Part shown: piece by piece, positions 50,005 to 58,649 of the stretch
How the letters are laid out: each line of letters starts with the position of its first letter
How positions within the stretch are numbered: the first letter of the stretch is position 1
Source: Actinomadura rifamycini DSM 43936
GTDB lineage: Bacteria > Actinomycetota > Actinomycetes > Streptosporangiales > Streptosporangiaceae
Length of the DNA: 64,000 nucleotides
NCBI RefSeq assembly: GCF_000425065.1
Contig: NZ_AULB01000003.1
Coordinates: 186,001-250,000 of the forward strand
Reading direction: 5' to 3'
Program-made: the position numbers and the translations under genes
Notes under the pieces: generated by a model
Seen by the model: the letters and a program-made list of their open reading frames with translations, nothing else
Databases searched by the model: none
Told to the model about the DNA's origin: nothing

Positions 50005-50956
50005 ATGCGCGCACGGGACCGGCCGGGCGGCAGAGCTTGCGGCGCCAGACCTGCCCGTGGACGGTGTCGCCGAAGCGGGAGACCGGCGGCTCCTCCTCGG
50101 TGAGGACGAAGCCCGCGCGGGCGTACACGCGGTGCGCCGGGCGCTGGAGGGCCGTCGTCCACAGCATGATCTCCGCGTAGCCGGCCTCCTCCGCGAAGCG
50201 GACGCACGCGTCGACGAGCGCCGCCCCGACGCCCGCGCCGCGCGCGCCGGGCTCGACGTGCAGGAGCCGCAACTGGGCGACGTCGTCGGTGCGGCGGACG
50301 CAGAAGACCCCGCCGACGCGCTCGCCGTCCAGCTCGGCGATCCAGGCGTTCTCGCGCTCCGCGTCGTGGTTCTCGACGTAGTCGGCGACGACCTTCGCGA
50401 CGAGCGCCTCGTACGTGCGGTCCCAGCCGCACTCGACGTCGTAGAGGGCGCCGTTGCGCTCGACGATCCAGCCGAGGTCCCCGGGGCGCGGCGGGCGGAG
50501 CGCCGGCCGGGCCGCCGCCGGGCGGCGCTCGCCGAGGACCTCCTCGACGGTCCGCATGGCGGCGAGCAGCCGCGCCCGGTCCGCGCCCGGCACCCCGGCG
50601 AGCAGGGCCCGGACCTCGTCGGCGGACCGCTCGTCCAGCAGCGCGAACACCTCGCGGCCGCGCGGGGTGAGCCGGACGACCTGGCGGCGGCCGTCCTCCG
50701 CCGAGCGCTCCCGCGTCGCCAGGCCGTCGCTCTCGAACCGGGCGAGCATCCTGCTGAGGTAGCCGGCGTCCAGGCCCATCGCGCGGCGCAGCGGCAGCAC
50801 CTCGGTCCGGTCCCGCTGCGCCAGCTCGAAGATGACGCGCGCCTCGGTGAGGGAGTAGGGGGTGTCGACCAGCCCCTCGCCCAGCACCCCGATCACGCCC
50901 GTGTAGAAGCGGTTGAACGCCCGGACCGTCGCGACGTCCTCCCTGGCCGGTTCCAT
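50003..50956 (-). CDS. MarR regulator fused to GNAT acetyltransferase
   Basis: This 317-residue fusion has residues 1 to about 150 as a MarR winged helix (NRFYTGVIGVLGEGLVDTPY, LTEARVIFELAQRDRTEVLP, LRRAMGLDAGYLSRMLARFE, then the wing RERSAEDGRRQVVRLTPRG). From about 160 it is a GNAT domain (LGWIVERNGALYDVECGWDR, ELDGERVGGVFCVRRTDDVA, acetyl-CoA loop LHVEPGARGAGVGAALVDAC, and RPAHRVYARAGFVLTEEEP). This MarR-GNAT arrangement is known in actinomycetes and other bacteria and is thought to couple sensing to acetylation. ATG at 50956 with GGGGAGG upstream. A perfect 7-bp inverted repeat, TTTGACT-C-AGTCAAA, lies 20 bp upstream and suits autoregulation. Confidence 0.9.
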   Translation of the reverse strand: MEPAREDVATVRAFNRFYTGVIGVLGEGLVDTPYSLTEARVIFELAQRDRTEVLPLRRAMGLDAGYLSRMLARFESDGLATRERSAEDGRRQVVRLTPRGREVFALLDERSADEVRALLAGVPGADRARLLAAMRTVEEVLGERRPAAARPALRPPRPGDLGWIVERNGALYDVECGWDRTYEALVAKVVADYVENHDAERENAWIAELDGERVGGVFCVRRTDDVAQLRLLHVEPGARGAGVGAALVDACVRFAEEAGYAEIMLWTTALQRPAHRVYARAGFVLTEEEPPVSRFGDTVHGQVWRRKLCRPAGPVRA

Positions 50957-50975
50957 CGGCGCCTCCCCGGAGATG

Positions 50976-50990
50976 TTTGACTCAGTCAAA
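50976..50990. promoter_or_regulatory. Inverted-repeat operator of the MarR-GNAT gene
   Basis: TTTGACT and AGTCAAA flank a single C, giving a perfect 15-bp site 20 bp before the MarR-GNAT ATG, on the promoter side of its ribosome site. It is AT-rich against a GC-rich background, as MarR operators usually are. Confidence 0.6.
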
Positions 50991-51031
50991 CGATACGCCG
51001 GGAGGCGGCCCGGGTCCACGGGACGGGGAGG

Positions 51032-51364
51032 TCAGACTCCGGCTTCGGCCGGCTGCTTCCCGGACGCCTGCAGCGCGCGGGCGTCGCGGACGATCCGGCG
51101 CTCGACGAAGAACGTCATCAGCGGGACGATCCCGCCCAGCACGATGTGCACCATGCGGTTGAGCGGCCAGCCGGTCCGCCGCCACAGGTCGTAGGCGGCC
51201 GCCAGGTAGACCATGTAGAAGAAGCCGTGGATCGGGGACACGATGCCCGCCATCTCGGGCATGTCGGTCGGACCGTACTTCAGCACCATGCCGATCACCA
51301 GCAGCACCAGCAGCGTGCCGACGAGCATGGCGAGGATCCGGTACCGGGTCACCGCGCCTTCCAC
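51032..51364 (-). CDS. DUF3817 small membrane protein
   Basis: This 110-residue protein has three hydrophobic stretches: YRILAMLVGTLLVLLVIGMV, HGFFYMVYLAAAYDLW and MVHIVLGGIVPLMTFFVERR. The DUF3817 hallmark is the short loop MAGIVSPIHGFFYMVYLAAA. It is widespread in actinobacteria and some other bacteria; function unknown. GTG start with AAAGGTG 8 bases upstream. It lies 56 bp downstream of the next membrane protein gene on the same strand, so they probably form a small operon. Confidence 0.85.
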   Translation of the reverse strand: MEGAVTRYRILAMLVGTLLVLLVIGMVLKYGPTDMPEMAGIVSPIHGFFYMVYLAAAYDLWRRTGWPLNRMVHIVLGGIVPLMTFFVERRIVRDARALQASGKQPAEAGV

Positions 51365-51420
51365 AGTTCACACCTTTCTGCGGCCCGGCGGCCGTTCGCG
51401 CGGACCGGGCTCGTGCGGGG

Positions 51421-51780
51421 TCAGTCGCGCCGGTCGCTCTGGGAGTTGAGCCGGGCGAGGTAGCGGTTGTAGGCCGCCAGGGCGGGGTCCTCTTCCTCCT
51501 GCTGACGGATGATCTCCCGCTTCACCGCGGCCTCGGCGGGCTCCTCGATCACCTTGGGCGCCGGGGAGTCCACGCCGTCGCGCTCGTCCCGGATCATCTT
51601 GACCCACATCACGACCACGAAGATCGCGAAGATCGGCCACTCGAAGGTGTAGGCCCAGCTGCGGTCGTTGCCGGCCTGGGCGCGGTCGTACTGCCACCAG
51701 CCGAAACCGAGGAACGCGGCGCACAGCACGATCGCCAGCGCATGCAGGCCGAGCCAGCCGGGAGTGAGGAACCGTCGCAC
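51421..51780 (-). CDS. Conserved actinomycete membrane protein with cytosolic tail
   Basis: This 119-residue protein begins VRRFLTPGWLGLHALAIVLC, has two membrane segments (GLHALAIVLCAAFLGFGWWQ and FEWPIFAIFVVVMWVKMIR), then a charged cytosolic tail (PAEAAVKREIIRQQEEEDPA). The WWQYDRAQ and SWAYTFEWPIFA blocks are widely conserved in Streptomyces-like bacteria and resemble the SURF1-like family at the N-terminus. GTG at 51780 is chosen because the family starts at VRRFL; upstream codons would only add residues through the promoter. Next to a DUF3817 gene, as often seen. Role unknown. Confidence 0.72.
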   Translation of the reverse strand: MRRFLTPGWLGLHALAIVLCAAFLGFGWWQYDRAQAGNDRSWAYTFEWPIFAIFVVVMWVKMIRDERDGVDSPAPKVIEEPAEAAVKREIIRQQEEEDPALAAYNRYLARLNSQSDRRD

Positions 51781-51886
51781 GTCATCGAGACTACCCCGCC
51801 CTTCCGGGAGTCGGCGCACACCCCCGCCGCAGACGGGACCGGCGCCGCTCGGCTATTTGTCGGAAGGATCCTTTACCTTCCCTCCC

Positions 51887-53242
51887 ATGGCGACTACGGA
51901 ACAGTCCTATTCGTACACGCGTCCGTCCGGGGTGGACGGCGGCCTGCTGGGGCTGTCGACGTCGGGCGGGACGACGGGGAGCGGGCCCCGGGCGCATCCG
52001 CACTTCTTCAGCGGCGTCCTCACGCAGGCCGCCCCGGCCGCGGCGGCGCTGATCGGACTGGCCGACGTCGCGCAGACCCGCTACCACCAGCCGCGGCCCA
52101 CCGGGTTCCGCGACCCGGTGGTCACCTGCAACGGCGACCGGCTGCGGCTGGAGTCGTTCTCCGCGTGCGGCGGCGTGTACGCGCGGCTGGACGTCCTGGA
52201 GGCCGCGATGGACGGCGAGGTGCACGAGCGCGGCACGACGAACGTGGACGTGAACGGCCCGCTGCGCGAGGCCCTCGCCCGCGTCGGCGGCTCCGACCCG
52301 CTGCACCTCGCGGTCGGCGAGGAGGAACTGGCCGTCACGACGCTGGACGGCGCCGTGGTGGAGAAGAAGGTCCCCCTCCCCGACCGGTGGCTGCGCGGGT
52401 TCGCCGAGGTCCAGGTGATCACGGCCGGGTTCGACCCGCGCGCCGAGCTGACCGGGCCGGACGCCGTCCGGTTCTTGCGATCCCTGCGCGGCCGGAACCC
52501 CATGTGGGCCGTACCCGCCGGGCGGACGCTGCGGCTCGCGCCGCGTCCGGCGCCGGGCGCGGTGTGCCTGGCGGGGGCGGACAGGCTCCGCACGATGCTC
52601 CCGCTGCTGCGCTTCGCCCGCGCGCTCCGCGCCTACGGACCGCCGGTCGCGGCCGGGAGCGGCCCCGCCGCGAGCGTGTGGGAGCTGGAGCTGCCCGGGA
52701 TGCGCTACGTGCTGGCGCTGTCCCCGGAGCGGTCCCGCGGGTTCTCTGGCGAGGGCGCGGTGCTCGACGCCCTCGCGACGGACGAGGCGGCGGGCGACGC
52801 CGACCTCGTCGGCGCGCTCCTGGCGTTCGAGCCGCGCGTCGAGCCGGACCTGCTGGCCGAGCGCTCGGGGCTGCCCCTCGACCGGACGAAGGCGGCGCTC
52901 GTCCAGCTCGGGACGTCCGGCCGCGTCGGGTTCGACACCGCCGAGGCCGCGTTCTTCCACCGCGAACTCCCGTACGACCCGTCCCGGGTGGCGGCGCTGA
53001 ACCCGCGGCTGCGGGCGGCGCGGGCGCTGGTCGAGGACGGTTCCGTGCGCTTCACCGGCGACGGCGTCGCCGTGGTGGCGACCGGCGGCGGGGAGCGGCT
53101 CGTCCGGTTCGACGGCGCCGGCGACGCCGCGTCGTGCACGTGCCCGTGGTGGCACGACCACCGGGGCGGGCGGGGTCCGTGCAAGCACGTCCTCGCGGCC
53201 CGGATCGTCCGCCGCGAAGCGTCCGCCGAGGCCGTCCGATGA
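51887..53242 (+). CDS. SWIM zinc-finger protein
   Basis: This 451-residue protein has the SWIM motif at its C-terminus: ASCTCPWWHDHRGGRGPCKH (CxC...CxH, about 425-442). The preceding 200 residues carry an SWIM-associated beta-rich region (VRFTGDGVAVVATGGGERLV and FDGAG). The N-terminal half (ATTEQSYSYTRPSGVDGGLL, then TSGGTTGSGPRAHPHFFSGV) is typical of the actinobacterial group that sits beside DUF6493 genes. SWIM domains bind DNA or proteins. ATG at 51887, preceded by an AAGGATCCTT palindrome near 51862 rather than a clear ribosome site. The next gene starts at an ATGA overlap, so the two are co-translated. Confidence 0.85.
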   Translation: MATTEQSYSYTRPSGVDGGLLGLSTSGGTTGSGPRAHPHFFSGVLTQAAPAAAALIGLADVAQTRYHQPRPTGFRDPVVTCNGDRLRLESFSACGGVYARLDVLEAAMDGEVHERGTTNVDVNGPLREALARVGGSDPLHLAVGEEELAVTTLDGAVVEKKVPLPDRWLRGFAEVQVITAGFDPRAELTGPDAVRFLRSLRGRNPMWAVPAGRTLRLAPRPAPGAVCLAGADRLRTMLPLLRFARALRAYGPPVAAGSGPAASVWELELPGMRYVLALSPERSRGFSGEGAVLDALATDEAAGDADLVGALLAFEPRVEPDLLAERSGLPLDRTKAALVQLGTSGRVGFDTAEAAFFHRELPYDPSRVAALNPRLRAARALVEDGSVRFTGDGVAVVATGGGERLVRFDGAGDAASCTCPWWHDHRGGRGPCKHVLAARIVRREASAEAVR

Positions 53243-55863
53243 CCGCGTGGGACGACGTCCGCGGGGCGATCGAGGCGAAGGACCAGGGCCGCGTCATCGC
53301 GCTGGCGGCGAAGCTCGACGGCGCGGACCGCCGCGAGGTCGCCGACGCGCTGCCGGGGCTGCTGCGGGAGCTGCGGGCGAAGGCCGAGTGGAACGTCCTC
53401 GAACGCGGGTACGTCGAGCCGCTGCTGCTCGCGGGCGCGGGCACGATCGGCGGGGCGGCCGCCGCGGCGGCCTGGCTGTGCCGCCGGGAGCTGGAGGTGT
53501 GGCCCATGCGGTTCGCGCGCAGCGGCCTGCAGCACGACCTGGTGAAGGTCACCGCCGCGCGCCCCGCCGAGTGGCGCGCCGACGTCGGCCGCCGCGTCGC
53601 CGACCGCCTCCGCGCGGGCGACGACCGCATGGGCTCCCTGTGGCCGATCGCGGCGGAGTTCACCCTGTCCGCCGGGGCCGCCGCGCCCGCGTCGGACGGC
53701 TTCGTCGCCGGCTGGGCCGTCCTCGCCGACCCGGCCGCGCTGGCCGACGACCCGTTCCTCGACGCGCTGGTCCCCCGGCTGTTCGACGCGGACGGCGTGG
53801 GCGGCGCGCTCGCCGACGACGAGATCCGCGTCCGGTGGGACCGGGAGCGCACCACCAACTGGGCCGAGGCGCTCGCCGGGCTCGCCGCCGCCGGGCGGCT
53901 CGACCGCGCCGCGCTCATCGACGGCTGCGTCGGCCGGTTCCTGCGCGGCGGCACCTCCCACGAGCTGCGCTTCTTCGTCCGGCTGCACGACCTGCTCGAC
54001 CCGTCGGACGAGGAGGCCGCGGCGCGCGTCCGCGACCACGTCCGGCTGCTGCCCGCCGCCCCGTCCACCGTCGCCGGCCTCGCGCTCCGGCAGGTCCGGC
54101 GGGCGGACGACCTCGGCCGCCTCGACGCCGGACTGTTCGCGGAGGCCGCCGACGCGCTCGCCTTCCGCCCCGAGAAGAAGCTCGTGCGGGCCGCCCTCGG
54201 CTGGCTCGACCGGACCGCCCGCAAGCGCGACCGCGTCGACGCGACGGTCCGCGCGGTCACGGCCGTGTTCGCCACGGAAGCCCTCGACCTGCGGGAACGC
54301 GCCGTGAAGATCGCGGTGAAGCACGCCGGACGGGTGGACGCCGCGACCCGCGAGACCGTGCGGGACGCGGCCGCCGGGCTCCCCGCGGACCTCCGCGCCG
54401 CGCTCGCCGACGGGTACGGCGCGGTGGACGCGGGCGCCGAACCGGCGCCCGTCCCGTCCGGTCCGCCCCCGTACGTCCCGCGCGCGCTGCCCGCCCCGAT
54501 CGCCTCGCTCGCCGAACTGGCCGAAGAGTTCCGCGCACAGCAGCACGCGACGTTCGCCTGGGCCGCGACGGAACGTTTCCTCGCCGCGCTCGTCGAGTCC
54601 GCGTTCACCGACCCGTCGGGCACGCGCGAAGCCCTGCGCCCGCACGTCCAGGTCGACCTCTCCGAGCACCACCGCCTGCATTCGTCGACGCGCGCCGCCC
54701 ACTACTGGGCCGCGCTCGCCGGCCAGATGCTGGTCCGCCCGTTCCCGGTCGAGCCCCCCGCAGCCCGCTGGTTCGACACGCGCCGGACGGGGGTGGACGG
54801 CCCGCCGCTGCGCCGGCTCCTCCTCTGGCGCAAGCGCGAGATCATCGCCTCGGTGGGCCGTACCCCCGTGCTGCTGGCCGCACCGACCGAGGGCAGCGGA
54901 CATATCGCCCCCATGACGCTCGTCGAACGCCTCGAACGCCTTGAGGCGGCCGGCGTCGAACCCGGCCGCGCCGACCTCGCCCAAGCGCTGCTGCGCATCC
55001 CCCGCGACGTCGATCCGGACGCCGCGATCCGCGCGGAATCCCTGGTCTCCGAGGCCGGACGGACGGTCGCGCCGCTGCTCGCGTCCGGCGGGCTGCCCGA
55101 CCCGGTCGTCCAGTGCAGGCGGCTGGACGAGCCGCTCCGGACCGAGCGCGGCCGGGTGCCGGAACCGCCGCCGCACGGCGTCGTGAGCGTGGCATCCCCC
55201 GGGGACGGCCTCCCGGAACCCCTCTCGGAACTGTGGTCCTACGACGCGAAGTTCACCGCGGGGCACGACTGCGGCGGCACCGAGTCGTGGCCCGCGCTCC
55301 TGCCGTCGCACCGCGAGTTGGCCGCCGCGCACGCCCTCCCCCACCAGTTCGACCCGTACGAGTACGCGTCCGGCCAGGGCGCGACCGCGCTCGCGCTGGC
55401 CGCGGCGGACGGCCCGGCGGGCGCGGCCACGGCGGCGGTCCTCGCCTACGCCCTCGCGCACCGGGACGCCCGCGAGCGCGCGGACGCGGTCGAGGCGTTC
55501 CTCGTGTTCGCGGCGCGCGGGCACCTCCCGGCCGCCGAAACCGGCACCGCGCTCGGCACGCTGGCGCGGAGCGGCGCGATCACGCCCAACCGCGCCGTCC
55601 GGTCCCTGGCCGAGGCCGCCAACGCGGGCGCGCACGCCGGCGCCTGGCCGGTGATCGCCGCCGCGCTGCCCGCGCTGCTCCCCGAGCCCGGCACCCGCGC
55701 CCCGTCCGGCCTCCCCGACCTCCTGGCGCTCGGCGCCCGCACCGCCGAGGCCGTCCGCGCCCGGGACGAAGTGCCGGGGCTGGCCGAGGTCGCCGCCCGC
55801 GGCGGCTCCAGCCGCCTCGTCACCGAGGCGGCCCGCCTCCACCGGGTCCTGACCGGGGCCTGA
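53239..55863 (+). CDS. DUF6493-type helical protein (SWIM partner)
   Basis: This 874-residue protein starts TAWDDVRGAIEAKDQGRVIA, LAAKLDGADRREVADALPGL, the N-terminal block of DUF6493. It is rich in Ala/Leu/Arg helices (HEAT-like; e.g. LVRAALGWLDRTARKRDRVD) throughout, with a Pro-rich break near residues 395-415 (PAPVPSGPPPYVPRALPAP). A second conserved region is PLRRLLLWRKREIIASVGRT, PVLLAAPTEGSGHIAPMTLV and LERLEAAGVEPGRADLAQAL. Function is unknown; the link with a SWIM protein is recurrent in actinomycetes and suggests one complex. ATGA overlap fixes the start. No MoxR/VWA genes follow here, unlike in many larger SWIM clusters. Confidence 0.78.
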   Translation: MTAWDDVRGAIEAKDQGRVIALAAKLDGADRREVADALPGLLRELRAKAEWNVLERGYVEPLLLAGAGTIGGAAAAAAWLCRRELEVWPMRFARSGLQHDLVKVTAARPAEWRADVGRRVADRLRAGDDRMGSLWPIAAEFTLSAGAAAPASDGFVAGWAVLADPAALADDPFLDALVPRLFDADGVGGALADDEIRVRWDRERTTNWAEALAGLAAAGRLDRAALIDGCVGRFLRGGTSHELRFFVRLHDLLDPSDEEAAARVRDHVRLLPAAPSTVAGLALRQVRRADDLGRLDAGLFAEAADALAFRPEKKLVRAALGWLDRTARKRDRVDATVRAVTAVFATEALDLRERAVKIAVKHAGRVDAATRETVRDAAAGLPADLRAALADGYGAVDAGAEPAPVPSGPPPYVPRALPAPIASLAELAEEFRAQQHATFAWAATERFLAALVESAFTDPSGTREALRPHVQVDLSEHHRLHSSTRAAHYWAALAGQMLVRPFPVEPPAARWFDTRRTGVDGPPLRRLLLWRKREIIASVGRTPVLLAAPTEGSGHIAPMTLVERLERLEAAGVEPGRADLAQALLRIPRDVDPDAAIRAESLVSEAGRTVAPLLASGGLPDPVVQCRRLDEPLRTERGRVPEPPPHGVVSVASPGDGLPEPLSELWSYDAKFTAGHDCGGTESWPALLPSHRELAAAHALPHQFDPYEYASGQGATALALAAADGPAGAATAAVLAYALAHRDARERADAVEAFLVFAARGHLPAAETGTALGTLARSGAITPNRAVRSLAEAANAGAHAGAWPVIAAALPALLPEPGTRAPSGLPDLLALGARTAEAVRARDEVPGLAEVAARGGSSRLVTEAARLHRVLTGA

Positions 55864-55993
55864 GCGCCCAGGGGCGGCCCGTCCTCCTTCCCCGGGACGG
55901 GGCGCCCCCGGCGCCGAAGCGTGCCGCCCACGGCATTCGGTGCAACGAAGGCGGGTCCGGCGGGGTTGAATACCGGGAGGAAGGAGCGCACCG

Positions 55994-56536
55994 ATGGAGG
56001 AAACCCTCGCGTTCGGCACGGTCGAGACCGTGCTCGGGCGCCTGCTCGTGGCCGTGACCGAGACCGGCGTCGTCTCGCTGAACTTCCACGACACCCCCGG
56101 CGCGCGCGCCCGCACCGTCAAGGCGGCCGGGCTGCCCGTCGTGGACGATCCGGGCCGGACGGCCCCCGCGCTGGAGGCCCTGCGGGCCTACTTCGCGGGC
56201 GGCCGCGAGACGTTCGGGCTGCCGATCGACTGGCGGCTGACGTCCGACGCGCACCGGGCGGTGCTCTCGACCCTGTACGAGGCGGTCCCGTACGGGGCGG
56301 TCGTGACGTACGGGGAGCTGGGCGAGCGCAGCGGGACGGGCCTGCACGCGCAGGTCGTCGGGCAGGTGATGGGCGCGAACCCGATCCCGCTGATCGTCCC
56401 GTGCCACCGGGTGGTCGCGTCGAACGGCCTCGGCGGGTACAGCGGGGCGTGCGGCGTCGAAGGCAAGCGGTGGCTGCTCACGCTGGAGGGCGCGGTGCCC
56501 GCGACGCTCGACTGGGACATCGCCGTCGCGCCGTGA
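55994..56536 (+). CDS. ogt: Methylated-DNA-protein cysteine methyltransferase (Ogt)
   Basis: This 180-residue DNA repair protein moves a methyl group from O6-methylguanine to its own Cys. The catalytic motif is PLIVPCHRVVASNGLGGYSG with Cys137. The helix-turn-helix region LYEAVPYGAVVTYGELGERS, and the Asn/Arg finger equivalents QVVGQVMGANPIPL, are intact. The N-terminal ribonuclease-like domain (TVETVLGRLLVAVTETGVVS) is present, so it is Ogt-like, not Ada. ATG at 55994 has GGAGGAAGGAG 8 bases upstream. It is convergent with the SDR gene with no gap at all between the two stop codons. Confidence 0.93.
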   Translation: MEETLAFGTVETVLGRLLVAVTETGVVSLNFHDTPGARARTVKAAGLPVVDDPGRTAPALEALRAYFAGGRETFGLPIDWRLTSDAHRAVLSTLYEAVPYGAVVTYGELGERSGTGLHAQVVGQVMGANPIPLIVPCHRVVASNGLGGYSGACGVEGKRWLLTLEGAVPATLDWDIAVAP

Positions 56537-57439
56537 TCAGCTCTCGTAGGAGACGCCGGTGAGCGACTCGGAGACCTGCCAGAGGCGGGCCGGGACGCCG
56601 GGCCGGGTGGCCTGCGGGGGCGTGACGACCTCGGTGGGGGCGCCGCGGTACTGCAGGACGCGGGGGCCGTAGCAGGCGCCGCCGCGCACGTCGGGGGACG
56701 TCGCGGCGTAGAGCAGGGGCAGGGCGCCGTCGCGGGCGGGCTGGGCGATGAGGGCGTTGCCGAGGCCGGTGACCCGTTCGAGGAGGCGGCTGCCCTGCAT
56801 GCGGGGGCCGGTCTGCTGGAGGTTGGTGGCGGCGTAGCCGGGGTGCGCCGAGACGGCGGTCACCTCGGGGACGCGCCGGTCGAGTTCGGCGGTGAAGGCG
56901 AGGTTGGCCAGCTTGGACTGCCCGTAGGCGGCCCACTTGCGGTAGCGGCGCTCCCCCTGGAGGTCCTTCCAGTCGAACCGGCCGCTCCAGGCCAGCCCGG
57001 ACGTGACGTTCACGACGCGCGGGGCCTTCGCGGCGCGGAGCGCGGGCAGGAGCAGCCCGGTGAGCGCGAAGTGGCCGAGGTGGTTGGTGCCGAACTGCAT
57101 CTCGAAGCCGTCGGCGGTGGTGCGGTGCGGGAGCGCCATGACGCCCGCGTTGTTGACGAGGAGGTCGAGGGGTTCGGTGCGGGCCTCGGCGAAGGCGCGG
57201 ACGGACGACAGGTCGGCGAGGTCGAGGGAGCCGAGCGCGACGTCGGCGTCGGGGGCGGCGGCGCGGATCCGGTCGTGGGCGGCCTGCCCGCGCTCGGCGC
57301 TGCGGCAGGCCAGCACGACGGACGCGCCGTGCCGCGCCAGCTGGAGGGCGGTGTGGTAGCCGAGGCCGCTGTTGGCCCCGGTCACGATCGCGCGGCGCCC
57401 GCCGAGGTCGCCGATGTCGTCCGCGGTCCAGCCTCGCAT
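56537..57439 (-). CDS. SDR family oxidoreductase (retinol-dehydrogenase-like)
   Basis: This 300-residue classical SDR has the cofactor motif [20 protein letters not shown] (TGxxxGxG, 20-27). [15 protein letters not shown] follows, whose Arg residues suggest NADP(H). [12 protein letters not shown], the catalytic Ser in [10 protein letters not shown], and [13 protein letters not shown] (YxxxK) are all present. C-terminal [18 protein letters not shown] matches the retinol dehydrogenase/WWOX-like SDRs that act on lipophilic alcohols. ATG at 57439; GGAGGATCC lies just upstream. It is convergent with ogt and about 110 bp downstream of gpx. Confidence 0.9.
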   Translation of the reverse strand: MRGWTADDIGDLGGRRAIVTGANSGLGYHTALQLARHGASVVLACRSAERGQAAHDRIRAAAPDADVALGSLDLADLSSVRAFAEARTEPLDLLVNNAGVMALPHRTTADGFEMQFGTNHLGHFALTGLLLPALRAAKAPRVVNVTSGLAWSGRFDWKDLQGERRYRKWAAYGQSKLANLAFTAELDRRVPEVTAVSAHPGYAATNLQQTGPRMQGSRLLERVTGLGNALIAQPARDGALPLLYAATSPDVRGGACYGPRVLQYRGAPTEVVTPPQATRPGVPARLWQVSESLTGVSYES

Positions 57440-57550
57440 GGGATCCTCCAGGTCGCTTCGCGGGGAGCCCTCAAGCTAGACCGGCCTTCGAATGGCCGAC
57501 AACCGGACGGCGGTGTGGTGCGGTTCACATCGCCGCCCGGGTGCGCGGGT

Positions 57551-58039
57551 TCAGGCCGGAAGGGTGTTCTCGATGGCGGTGACGACCTCGTCCGATTCGG
57601 GCTCGACCTGCGGCGCGAAACGGGCGGAGACCGTGCCGTCGGGGGCGATGAGGAACTTCTCGAAATTCCACCGGATGTCGCCGGTGTGGCCCTCGGCGTC
57701 GGGGGCGCCGACGAGGCCCCGGTAGAGGGGGTGGCGGTCGTCGCCGTTCACGTCGACCTTCTCGGTCAGCGGGAACGTGACGCCGTAGGTCGTCGAGCAG
57801 AACTCGGCGATCTCCTCGGGCGTGCCGGGCTCCTGGCCCATGAACTGGTTGCAGGGGACGCCGAGGACGGTGAAGCCGCGCTCGGCGAACCGCTCCTGGA
57901 GCCGTTCGAGGCCGGAGTACTGGGGGGTGAGGCCGCACTTGGAGGCGACGTTGACGACGAGCACGGCCTTGCCCCGGTACTGCGCGAGGTCCGCGGAGCC
58001 GCCCCGCAGTCCCTCGATCTCTACGTCGAAGACAGACAT
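57551..58039 (-). CDS. Glutathione peroxidase family thiol peroxidase
   Basis: This 162-residue peroxidase has the active-site motif NVASKCGLTPQYSGLERLQE with peroxidatic Cys35. GVPCNQFMGQEPGTPEEIAE carries the Gln of the catalytic tetrad and a second Cys, and IRWNFEKFLIAPDG the Trp and Asn. Cys replaces selenocysteine, so it probably uses thioredoxin or mycothiol to reduce hydroperoxides. A TAAGAT -10-like box 6 bases before the ATG suggests leaderless translation. Monocistronic by spacing. Confidence 0.93.
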   Translation of the reverse strand: MSVFDVEIEGLRGGSADLAQYRGKAVLVVNVASKCGLTPQYSGLERLQERFAERGFTVLGVPCNQFMGQEPGTPEEIAEFCSTTYGVTFPLTEKVDVNGDDRHPLYRGLVGAPDAEGHTGDIRWNFEKFLIAPDGTVSARFAPQVEPESDEVVTAIENTLPA

Positions 58040-58107
58040 GGGCCGATCTTAGGAGATCGGACCTCCCCGGCCGCCGGCCGGCCGGGGAGGGCGTCACGGT
58101 GCCGCCG

Positions 58108-58269
58108 TCAGGGGGACAGGTCCAGGCCGTCCACGAACGACGAGAGGGAGCCGCCGGCCCGGCCGAGCTGCGTGAAGATGTTGTTGACGAAGCCGGCCGC
58201 CTCGTTCGGTGAACTCAGGAGGTAGAAGATGACGAAAGCGATCGCCACATATTTCATGTTCTTCTTCAT
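58108..58269 (-). CDS. Small membrane peptide A (53 aa)
   Basis: This 53-residue peptide begins MKKNMKYVAIAFVIFYLLSS: a short basic N-terminus, then one hydrophobic segment of about 14 residues. The soluble C-terminal part is NEAAGFVNNIFTQLGRAGGS and ends LSSFVDGLDLSP. It is paralogous to the peptide encoded at 58650-58808 (both have KxMKxxAIAFxxxYxxS and VNNxxxxLGxAxxSLSxF). Family function is unknown; the shape fits a single-pass inner-membrane or secreted micro-protein. The start at 58269 is chosen by this alignment; a longer frame upstream lacks any ribosome site. Confidence 0.7.
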   Translation of the reverse strand: MKKNMKYVAIAFVIFYLLSSPNEAAGFVNNIFTQLGRAGGSLSSFVDGLDLSP

Positions 58270-58649
58270 GAGCAACGCCGTCCCTGTCCTAGCGCCGTGA
58301 CACAATGACCCGCTTTGATTGTGCCCAGGCGTGTCCGCCCGCAAAGCGCGATTTTACTGTGACGCGGCCGCCAGCGCTTGGTGGCCATGCGAAAGAGCCC
58401 CGCACCGTCCGAGGTACGGGGCCGAAGAAGAACCGGGGCGGCTTCCGGGGCCGCCGTATCAGCGGGCCGCCGAGTCGATGACCTCCGCTTCGACGGCCGC
58501 CGCGCGCAAGACTCACCACCCAAGACTCACCACGCAGGACCCGACACGCGGGGCGCGGCGCGAACGACCCGGCGCGCGGAACACGGCACCGGAGACCCGC
58601 CCCCGGAGCCCGCGTCCGGGGGACGGCCGCCGGGGACGACCGCCCGGGG
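58270..58649. other. Intergenic region with two adjacent hairpins
   Basis: No gene is seen between the two small membrane-peptide genes. Two neighbouring hairpins are clear: 58397-58422 (GCCCCGCACC and GGTACGGGGC, one mismatch) and 58437-58455 (GGCGGC and GCCGCC around a 7-base loop). They follow the distal peptide gene (minus strand) and probably terminate it. A tandem of AAGACTCACCAC near 58508-58532 is also present. The AT-rich 58340-58365 part could carry the promoter of peptide A. Confidence 0.5.

Noticed and set aside
49044..50432. A 462-codon minus-strand frame covering the GC-rich gap
   Set aside because: It overlaps the secure MarR-GNAT gene on the same strand in another frame and has no motif.
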